Positions 20,853 through 31,200 of a stretch of DNA of 64,000 bases are shown here, one piece after another (position 1 is the stretch's first letter; each line of letters opens with the position of its first letter). Under the pieces are notes generated by a model. It was not told the origin of the DNA. It was given only the letters and a program-made list of their open reading frames with translations, and ran no database searches. The position numbers and the translations under genes were made by a program. Origin of the DNA: Tribonema minus (taxonomy: Eukaryota; Sar; Xanthophyceae; Tribonematales; Tribonemataceae); assembly GCA_017506865.1 (NCBI GenBank), contig JAFCMP010000541.1, positions 434,001 to 498,000 on the forward strand, in the 5' to 3' direction.

Positions 20853-22151
20853 GGCTGCTGCTGCTGATTCTGCGGCAGAGCGCTGGTGTAAGGGGCAGTC
20901 TCACCAGGCAGCCTGCACACAAGCGGCAGCGTGTTGTGACACTGATCAGTAGCTGCAGAAGCGAAGACTACTGTAGCACCGAGGCTCCGACAGCAGAGGG
21001 AAAGTGTCACCATGCGCACATTGACATCTAGCTCCGATCTGCATACTGAGACATGTGTGTGTGTAACGGCATGTGCAGAGGGCCCGTGGGTGTGGCCTGG
21101 CTATTGCTGCAGCTTGTCTGTTGCTCGACACATATCGTTGTGCAATGCGAGCGCTACGTCATCACCAATCATGAATTCACTGCATGCGCAGCCACACTTC
21201 ACCATACTTCAGAAGTATGTGGTACGGACACAGTAGCGCACATGAAGTGTTGGCAAAGCAGGTGGCTGGTCAGCATTAGCCTGTTTACCTGCGCATCAGC
21301 TTGCGGCCCCCAGGCAGCCCTGTCTGCAACGACAGCGGCCCGTGGCCAATAAAACAGCCGCCGTCCGCAGCGCAAATGTCCGATGTCCCGCCTGCGTGTG
21401 AATGCGCATCAACCCTCTGGCCCGGTGACCTAGGTCGCACACCAGCTGCCGCAGCATTTCGCAAATGCGGTCTTGGCAGGGGCAGCGAAGGCCTGCCCCA
21501 GGCGGGCCACGCTTCGTTGCTGCGCCGCGAGCACTCGCTGCCGTGCTCTCCTGCAGTTTCGGGGCGCTCAGGTAATGGGCTGGCGAGGGTCACTGCCACA
21601 CTTCCCTCGTGTTCGCTTGGCCACGGCTGGAGGGGTTCCGCGGCTCCTTGCACAAGGTCATTGCAGGGCTCATTAGTTTCTGGGTGTGAGCCCTCGGCCG
21701 CGGGAGGGCGGACGTTAAGACCTTCCAGGGTATTTCTGTCAGAAGTCTCTATTGCATGTGATGGTGCGGCGGGAGATCTCTGTCGGTGTCGCCTGCGAAA
21801 AGCGCTGGGTTCATCCCAGCAAAATGGGTTGTTGGCACTCGCATCACCACCTTTCTTAGCTCGTGCTGAAGCAGGTGGCTTCCTCGCCGGTTTGTGGCGC
21901 AATTTGTAGCCACCGCTTTGCCACTTCGTGGAAGCTGGATTGACGTCAGCGAGGGGTTCTCTCCACGGCCGCTCTACCTGCTTTACCTTTGTAAAGCACC
22001 GCTCGCCAAGCGTGAATGCTTGTGGACACAGCTCTCCCTGAACTCTGTGCTTCTGATGTAGCCTCCTGCCAGCACCTGGCTCAAACAAAGCTAGTAAGGA
22101 CCGAGGGGTCTCGGCCTCTTGCAACAGCACGACGTTTCCTCGCAGCTCCAT
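18502..22151 (-). CDS. Three-exon gene of unknown function, Gln/Gly-rich
   Basis: Exons 22151-21289, 20912-20280 and 19411-18502 join with matching phase (each first and second exon ends two bases into an AGG codon) through GCAG|GTAAAC and ACAG|GTGCG donors and GTGCAG and CTGCAG acceptors. ATG 22151 is the first Met, and the frame ends at TGA 18504-18502. The protein (about 800 aa) has a polar N-terminal exon. Exon 2 has a poly-Gln stretch, a Gly-Ser tract and then [20 protein letters not shown]. Exon 3 begins [20 protein letters not shown], with another Gln tract and [21 protein letters not shown] recognise no domain. Exon 3 may end earlier at an unseen donor, in which case the gene could continue into the RGS-kinase gene downstream on the same strand. 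Confidence 0.6.
20210..20262. repeat. Telomere-like array with inverted end
   Basis: GGGTTAGGGTTAGAG units end in GGGTTAACCCTAAG, a short palindrome joining the two orientations. It lies just inside the intron that follows exon 2 of the minus-strand gene. Confidence 0.7.
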
Positions 22152-22295
22152 GCGCTTCTAAGTTTACTACATACGCCAAGGTCACCACCTTCAACACACA
22201 ACTTTACAGTTTCGTTTATTTTAGCAACTTCAACTGCAAGTTGTAGTTTTTGCTGGTTCTTTGAGCACCCAACGTGCTGCCGCAGGCAGCGGACA
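22152..22295. promoter_or_regulatory. Compact bidirectional promoter region
   Basis: Only 144 bp separate the start codon of the unknown minus-strand gene (22151) from the preferred MnmG start (22296). The segment is AT-richer than its surroundings and contains TTTATTTTAGCAACTTCAAC and an ACTTCAAC/GCAAGTTG near-palindrome. An upstream in-frame ATG at 22119 would make the two genes overlap. I prefer 22296 because it puts the hydrophobic targeting segment close to the N-terminus. Confidence 0.6.
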
Positions 22296-25200
22296 ATGCG
22301 AGGCCTTGCCGTCAGACCTGCCTCCAGCGACGCAGGTGCGGCAGTCGCTCTTGAGGACAGCCGAGCGAGCAGCAGCAGAAAAGTCCCGAGGCGCAAACTC
22401 GTCACCGCACATCGCACTGCAACAACCCTGACCCTGTTGCTGGCCGGCACCGCCAGCGCCTTCGTTCCGATGCACAGCCTCAGCAGCAGTAGACTGGCAA
22501 GATATGCCGCTGTCTCCAGCGCCAGCAGCGCATTGGCCCAACGAGGCATGGCGGCAGCAAGTAGGCTAGCTCCCACCATCGCCCGGGCCAGCATGTCAAC
22601 AAGTCTCGGCGGCGTGGACGTTGTCGTCATCGGCGGCGGCCACGCAGGCTGCGAGGCTGCGGCTGCGTCAGCCCGAACCGGCGCGCGCACCGTCTTGCTG
22701 ACCCAGAAGAAGGACACCATAGGAGAGCTATCATGCAATCCTAGCATAGGAGGCATCGGCAAGGGCCACTTGGTGCGCGAAGTGGATGCTCTGGATGGAC
22801 TCATGGGGAGGGTTATTGATGAGGCGGGCATCCACTTCAGGATGCTCAATCAGAGGAAGGGGCCAGCAGTGCGGGGGCCGCGGGCGCAGGCAGATCGCGA
22901 CATCTACCGCTCCACCATGCAGGCGTTCCTGCAGCAACAACCGAATCTGGAGGTGAGCACAAACCCGCACACAGTGCTGCTTTGTGGTAAAAAGCGCTCA
23001 ACCACTTTTCGTATCATCATGTTGTGCTGCTGTGACAGGTGGTCGAGGGCAGTGCGGATAATCCACAATAATTCCCAGAAGTGAAATAAAAAACTGGCCG
23101 TTCTCTGAAGTGGTACAGCTGAACTAAAAACAATGCTGTAGTAGACATTTGGCACTAACACTACCAATACTACATTACATCGCAGAGGTGATCTGCTGCC
23201 GAAGCTGAAATATTAACATCAATACTGCAGTACCTTGAAGAACTTGCGGTCTGGCATTAAACAGCAGCGCTAACAACATGTATAAATGCACACACCATGA
23301 TGTGCCGCTGACAGACGGTTGAGGGAAACGCAGAGGATCTGCTGCTGCAGTAATCACACTTGCAAGAATGCATTTCAACGATTGTGAGTGAAAGTGCAAC
23401 ACTAAACACACGACGGCGCGCTGCCGACAGATTGTAGAAGGCAGCGCGGCGGACCTGCAGCCGGAGGGCGACACGGCGTGCGGCGCGTTGTGTGTGCGAA
23501 CGGCGTGGAGCATCTGCTGCTGCATCAGTGATGCCTTTCAAATTGTAAACAACTATAGTAGCGTTACTTTAGTTTGGCGCTCTATCACACCACCACCAAA
23601 GTGACGTCAAATCACTACACTTCTTGAAGCAGTAGTGGTGGTGCTCGATGAGGTACCACCATCCCTCACTACTTCAAGTGTTACACGTCGCGCGTCACGC
23701 CGCCGGCAGATCGTGAAGGGCAGCGCAGAGGACCTGCTGCTGGACGGCGACGCGGGGCGCGCGGCGTCATGTGCGTGGACGGCACGGAGATCCTGCTGCT
23801 GAATCATTGACAACAACAACGTGATTGCCCTGATGAGGCAATATCATTTCCAGCTCCTCGGTGTACTGAACGCCATGTCCTACCGTGTTGCCAGATCGTG
23901 GAGGGCAGCGCGGAGGACGTGCTGCTGGACGGCGACGCGGTGCACGGCGCCGTGCGCGCGAACGGCGGCGCCGAGATTCTGCCGCTAAATCAGTGATGTC
24001 TCATCACATTTTCAACTCCCGCAAGTACTGAACGTCACGCCGTACCGTGTTGCCAGATCATGGAGGGCAGCGCGGAGGATCTGCTGCTGGACGGCGACGC
24101 GGTGCGCGGCGTCGTGTGCGCGGACGGCGCGGAGATCGCGGCGCGCGCCGTGGTCATCACCACGGGCACGTTCCTGCGCGGCAAGTGCTACATCGGCGAC
24201 AGGTGGTACTGGGCGGGGCGCCACCTGCGCGACAGCGCCGAGGTAAGCGTGCTCGCCGCGCGACACATGCGTGCCCGTGCCAGCCGCTCGTGCCCCCTTC
24301 GAGATGGTGGCGCGGCATCCTCGTTAACAGATGCTGCTTGCTTCAACCTTTTATATAGTGCTGCTGAACGTCTTTTGCCCGACCTGCGCGACAGCGCCGA
24401 GGTAAGCGTCCGAGAGCTGAGCGCTGCTGCGTGCTTTCGTCGCGCGATACATGCATACATGGTGCATGATACATGCCCATACCTGCCGCCAGTGCTCCCT
24501 TCTAGAGCTGAGCGCTGCTGCATGCTCGCCGCACGGTGAATGCTGAATGCATTCAGTATACCTGCCGCCCGTGCCCCACCCTAACCCTAACCAGACGGAG
24601 CCGCCCAGCGTGGGCCTCGCGGAGACGCTAGAGCGCTTCGCGTTCCCGCTCGCGCGCCTCAAGACGGGCACGCCGTCGCGCATCGACTTAGCCCTAACCC
24701 TAACGCTACCCTAACCCAACCCAACCCAACCCTACCCTAACCCCAACCCAATCCCAACCCTAACCCCAACCCCAATCCTCATTCTAACCAGACGGAGCCG
24801 CCGAGCGTGGGCCTGGCGGAGACCCTTGAGCGCTTCGCGTTCCCGCTCGCGCGCCTCAAGACGGGCACGCCGCCGCGCATCGACGGCAACACGATCGACT
24901 GGGGCGTGCTCGACACACAGCCGAGCGAGGTGCCGCCGTCGCCGTTCTCCTACATGAACGCGGTGCGCGGCGTGGCGCTCGCGGACAGGCTCATCGCGTG
25001 CGGCAAGGCGTACACGAACGCCGAGACGCACCGCATCGTGATGGAGTCCGCGCACCTGCTCCCCGCGCCGTCGCGCGACGGCGTCGGCCCGCGCTACTGC
25101 CCGAGCCTGTACAAGAAGTGCGAGCGCTTCCCCGACCGCACGCAGCACCTGAGCTGGCTCGAGCCGGAGGGCCTGAATACGAACGTTGTGTACCCGAATG

Positions 25201-28200
25201 GGCTCAGCGGGCCGTTCCCGGAGGAGGTGCAGCTGCGGATTCTGCGCAGCATGCGCGGCCTGGAGGCGGTGGAGATTGTGCGGCCGGGCTACGACGTGGA
25301 GTACGACTACGTGCAGCCCACGAGCCTGCACCACACGCTCGAGACGAAGCGGATTGGCGGGCTGTTTCTGGCAGGGCAGGTGCGTCATCTCTTGAAGTTT
25401 GTTTGTGGGATTTGCTTCAAGTATGATATGGAGTTCGACTACGTGCAGCTTACGAGCCTGCACCACACGCTCGAGACAAAGCGGATTGGCGGGCTGTTTC
25501 TGGCGGGGCAGGTATGTCATATCTTGAACTTTGTGGAAGTTACTGTTCTTCAAGTATGGTATGAAGTACGACTCTGCGCAGCCCACGAGCCTGCACCACA
25601 CGCTCGAGACGAAGCGGATAGGCGGGCTGTTTCTGGCGGGGCAGGCTCCTTGCGTCCGCGCTTGATGTTGCATGGTAACTTCTATGGCGTCAAGTATGGC
25701 TATGGGCAGCCCACGAGCCTGCACCACCTGAGACGAAGCGCATCAGCGGGTTGTTTCTGGTTGGCCAGGTGCATAATCTCTTGAACTGTATGGGAGTTAC
25801 TTCAAGTATGATGTGGATTACAACTATGTGCAGCCCACGAGCCTGCACCACACGCTCGAGACAAAGCGGATAGGCGGGCTGTTTCTGGCAGGGCAGGTGC
25901 GTCCTCTGTTGAAGATTGTGATAATCACTTCAAGTATGGTGTGAACTGCGACTGCGTGCAGCTCAAGAGTCCGCATTACGCTGGAGACGAAGCGGATCGG
26001 CGGGCTGTTTCTGGCGGGGCAGGTGCGTCCTCTCTCGAACTTTGTAGAAGTTACTTCAAGTATGGCAGTGAGCACAACCACACGTGCAGCCCACGAGCCT
26101 GCACCGCACGTTGGCGACGAGGCGGATTGGGCAAGGTGCGCCTCTGCTTTTGCGCCAGATTACTGAGGACGCCTGTTGCAACTACATTCGCCTCTGCTTT
26201 CGCCCCGCATGATGATGACGCCTGTTGCGACCGTACTCACTCCCGCATGATGATGACGCCTGTTGCGACCGTACTCACTCCCGCGACCGTACTCTCCCCC
26301 GCGCAGATTTGCGGAACCACCGGCTATGAGGAAGCGGCGGCTCAAGGGATCGTGGCGGGAGCGAATGCGGGCCTCAAGGTTAGCGCATGCGATGCCGTCT
26401 TGCATTGCCGTCCCAAACCAAAGCTGCGTGCTCCCGTGCCCTGCGCTTGGTGTTAGGGTTATCGTTGGGCTTGCGTCGTTCAGTCCTGCTCTCCTGTCAT
26501 GTGGCGTGCTCTGTCTTCACCAGAAGACCCAGGTCAATGAGGTCATTCAGCAGGGCTCTCGTCTCATGATACCCCATTCGCCGTTTGTCACCGTCAACGC
26601 GCAGCCTGGGTTCACGGCGCGCGCAGCTGCCCTTGCCTAACCCTAGTCCAACCCTACTCCCTACTCCAGCACGCCGTGCGCTGTACTTCTGCTGGGCTTT
26701 CGAAATCTAAAGCCCACTTGGGTGATCGTCAATGAGCATTCTGTGACAAGGTCAACACACCCAAACTTCAACCCTCCTTCACGGCCTTCGCAGGCGCAGG
26801 CGCGGCCGTCCATGGTAATCGGGCGCGACGAGGCGTACATCGGCGTCCTCATCGACGACCTCGTGATGTAATCGGCACTCCATTGCACGCATACACTCGC
26901 ATATATACCCTTGCAATCATACCAAACCCGCACTTCAACCCTATTTCACCGGTTCACAGGTCCAGGCGCGGCCATCGATGGTAATCGGTCGCGACGAGGC
27001 GTACATTGGCGTCCTCATCGACGACCTCGTGACGCGCGGGACGGACGAGCCGTACCGCATGTTCACCAGCCGCGCCGAGTACCGCCTGTCGCTGCGCCAG
27101 GACAACGCGGACCTGCGCCTGACGGAGAAGGGGAGGCAGGCGGGCATTGTGGGCGCTGAACGGTGAGTTGAAGTTGACATTGAAGTCATAGTTGAGGTTA
27201 TCGCTCACGTTGGTGTTTCGCGTCAGCATTAGTGCGGGCCTGCCTCCTACGGGGGCGTCGAGCGGGCATTGTGGGCGCAATGCGAACGCTGAGCACTGCT
27301 GCAGGTGCGCCGCGGCGTGCGGGCGCTGCAGAGCCGCCGCCGCCGCCGCCGCCGTTGCCGCTACCGCCGCTGCCATGGAACGGCTGGTTCAGCTGCTGAG
27401 TGGCTGCCGCCACCGCCCCCGCCGCCACCGCCGCCGCCGCCGCCGTTGTCTTGGGGGACGGGCGCCGTGCGCGCGGCGGGGCATGTGGGGAAGGCCATGG
27501 CGCGCCACCAGTCCCACATGCCACTACTGCCGCCGCCGCCGCCTCGCCACGGGCGCGCCGCACGCGGGGCAGTTCGAAGCCCACTCCCCGACGGCCGCAG
27601 CTGCGGCGGCGGCGGCGGCGGTGGCGGCGTGGCAGGTGCACTTCGGTGCTATGGGATTTTCGCTGCAGCTGCACGCGGAAATGCGCCTAGCAATCCGCCA
27701 AAGTGTGCCTGGCAATCCGGCCGCAGCTGCCGCCGCCGCCGCCGCCGCCGCCGCCTCCGCTGCGGCCGTCGAGGAGTGGGCTCCGGCGGCTGCAGGCGGA
27801 AATCCTACGGCACCGAAGTGCACCTGTCGGGGAGTGAGCTCCGAACTGCCTCGCGTGCGGCGCGCCCGTGGCGAGGTGGCGTGGTGGCGACGGCGGCGGC
27901 GGTAGTGGCATGTGGGACTGGTGGCGCGCCATGGGGCGCAGTGCCGACGAGGCTGATGCATAGGATCAGACCCTAGATACACAGGGGATATCTGGCCTCC
28001 CGCGCTACCTCTCTATGTACGAATTTGGCCGTGTCACTAGAAGTGATCATCAGTGCGCATTGAGACACCTTCAAGGTGTTCACAAGGTACATGTAGAATC
28101 TGGTCCGTAGCGACGCAGACGTCCACCATCTGGGCGTTTCCGCGTCCCTGAGCGAGATTCAAAAGAATGACTTCAAAAGAATGACAAATCTACAAAGCTC

Positions 28201-31200
28201 GCACACAGAAGTCTTTTGACCTGTGGATATGATGGCACTGTTTGACTCGTGGCCAATGACTGCAACAGCGGCGACCACGGTTATTGGTGGAAGGCACTTG
28301 CGGCTAACCATCCTTTGTCACCTAGAGCTCTACGATCTTTTGATTCGTTTCCACAAATCTATGAGCACTACCTGCTCAGCTTATATACCTACACACCTGC
28401 TCATACATACATACCTCCTGCCGCACGCTTTCGCTGCGCGTCGTCGTCGTCGTCGTCTCTGGTGCCGCAGATACCAGGTCGTGCGGGACCAGCGGTTTGT
28501 CGCCCCCCGTAGGGCCTTTGCAAGGGGCCATGAAGTACATACCTGCTCAGCTTATACACACCCCCTGCCCCGCGCTTTCTCTGCGCGCCCGTCGTTGCTG
28601 GCGCCGCAAACACGAGGTCATGCAGAAGCACGCCGCGGTGCGACGCCTCACATGTAGGCTTTACAAGTACACGAGTACAAGCCCATGAGTACCTACTTAC
28701 CTGCACAGCTTGCACATCCCCCCTGCCTCGCGCTTTCGCCGCCCGTCCGTCGTCGCTGGCGCCGCGACGTGAAGCCTCTCGTGTACCCTTTACAAGTTCA
28801 AGTCCATGAGTTTATGCATGACCGCTCATCGTCGTGCGCGCTTTCGCATCGTCGTCGCTGCTGCCACAGGTACGAGGTCATGCAGGAGCGGCGCGGCGAC
28901 GTGGAGGAGAGCGTGGCGCGGCTCATGGGCACCGTGCGGACCATCGACGCGTGGGGCACGATGGGCATACACTTTGAGACCGCCAAGAGGTACGCGCGCC
29001 TGCGGTGCCTGCTGGTCTCGCTGTACCTGCCGGTGTGAGAGGGCGCAATACGACTTCACTAAAGTAGTGACTTTGGCACAGCATTTGCTTTGGTGTTGGA
29101 GAGCGTGGCGCATGGATTCTTGACACGTGGGACACGATAGACATACACTTTGAAACCGCCAAGTGATGCGCGCGCCTGTGGTTGCTTCAGCCCTAACCCT
29201 AGGTATTGATCAAGTGGGAACTGAAGGCCACCTCCGGTAGCTTGGGCAGGCAAATGATGTATAGCGGCGGGATAGATGCAGTGCCTGCTGGTCTCGCTGT
29301 GCCTGCGGGTGTCAGAGGGCCCGACACGACTCGATACCTTCCATCGCACAGATTTGTCTGGATGCTGAGAGCGCGCGGCACGGCTCGCGGGTTGTCCGCC
29401 CGCGGGGGGCACGGGGGCGACGAGCTTTGAAACCACAGAGAGGTGTGAGAGGTGTGTGCGCGCATGCGTTGTGTGCCTGATCTTGCTGGTCTGCGCCGAG
29501 CGAAGAGCGATGCACACGCTGCTGCTTCACTCGATGTTCACAAACCCTTTCAAATGCTTTCAGGCCGGTACCCGTTTATATGCCCCTGTTGCCTCAACCC
29601 CCCCCCACTCCTCCCCCCCTAGGCATGCACTCGTCATCCCCGCAAATACTCACCACAACCCCCCCTGCCCCCTGCCGCCCCCCCCCCCGGTCCCCCTCCC
29701 CACGAGCGCAGCAGCGAGGGGCGCAAGAAGAGCGCTGCGGAGGTCATCGCGTGCCCGGACGTGACGCTCCAACAAGTCGAGGCAGCGCTCAACATGGCAT
29801 CGCTCAACGCGGCCAGCGACACGCTGCAGGCGGCGCGGCACGCGCCTGGCGACAGCGGCGTCGCCACGGCCATGGCGGAGGCGGCGGCGGAGGGCATCGC
29901 CGCCGCGGGCGCCGCGCGCACGCCCGCGTGGGCCGCCGAGACGGTCGAGGCGCAGTGCAAGTACGCCAACTACGTCACGCGCCAGGTGAGAGGCGCTGCT
30001 GCCGCTGCTGCTGCTGCTCGCTGTGCTGCTGCACGAGTGCAACTTCAATCGGAACTGGGTGTGTTGGGGTCTTGGATGGGTTGGTGCTTTTGACGGTGGC
30101 GTATCAGAGTGGTGATCAATGCGATGGCGCGGGCCGCGGAGACGGTGGAGGCGCAGTGCAAGTATGCCAACTACGTCACGCGCCAGGTGAGCAGCGCTGC
30201 CGCCGCCGCCGCCTCCGCCGCCGCAGCTGCTGCTGCTGCTGCTGCGGGCTGTGCTGCTGTTAAAGGCAGCGCGCAGCAGTGGTGTATCTATCTTGTAATG
30301 GCTGCTTGGCTGTGCTCAAGAGTGTTCGGCTGCAATCAGCGGCAGCGCTCGTTAACTTGCCCTTGATTTCACCCCTGTAATATGTCCCTCCAGGTGAACG
30401 AGATGAGATTGGCGTCGCAATCAGGAGCGTCACTCGCGCACCACGCCTTTGATGATTTAACTTCAGTTTGGAATCAGTGACAGTGCTCACACGCCGCGTC
30501 TGATGTGCTGCCGCGCGCCCGGAGGCAACCACGAGCGCACTCCCGCACATCACGCATGTCATGTTTAAACTTCAATTTGGAATCAGTGACAGTGCTCATG
30601 TGCCACACCTGTCTTGTCGCCGCGTACGTGCGCGGTGGGTGACGGAGATGGAGCCGTGGCGCCGCCACCAGCAGCGTCACTCCTGCACGACGCCTTAGAT
30701 GCTTAACCTTCAACATTTAAATCAGTGCACCGCTCACCTGCGGTCACACGCCACACCTGATTTGTCGCCGCGCACGTGCGCTGCAGGTGAAGGAGATGGA
30801 GACGTGGGGCCGCAATCAGGAGCGTCATGCGGGAATCCCGCCTTTGATGTTCAAACTTCAATTTGGAATCAGTGACAGTGCTCACACGCCACCACCCGAT
30901 GTGCTGCCGCGTACGTGCCATGCAGGTGAAGGAAATGGAGACGTGGCGCCGAAATCAGGACCTGCGCATCCCCGCCGACATCCAGTACACGCACGAGGAG
31001 CTGCCGCCCGTCAGCGCGGAAGAGCTCGAGAAGTTGAGGCAAGTGCCTTTCTCATGTATTCTGTTGTTAGACTTGTTTCGGCGTGTTGAATCATGTTGCG
31101 GTTTGAGTTCGGTTTCTGTACGTTCAGTGGTCACGTTGCGGTTGAGCGTCGCTGGGTTAGGGTTAGGCCTAACCCTAACCCTAACCCTACCCCTAACCCT

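Noticed and set aside
20327-21031. 234-aa plus-strand Ala-rich frame
   Set aside because: Antisense of the Gly-Ser and Gln tracts of the minus gene's exon 2. The minus exon has a matching acceptor, donor and phase.
25430-26140. Tandem alternative exons of MnmG (mutually exclusive splicing)
   Set aside because: The copies have donors but no acceptors and begin mid-exon, so they cannot be cassette exons. Only donor choice is possible, and only the first copy is in frame.
27330-27976. Ala/Arg-rich proteins in MnmG intron 5
   Set aside because: Triplet-rich sequence inside an intron bounded by phase-consistent MnmG exons.
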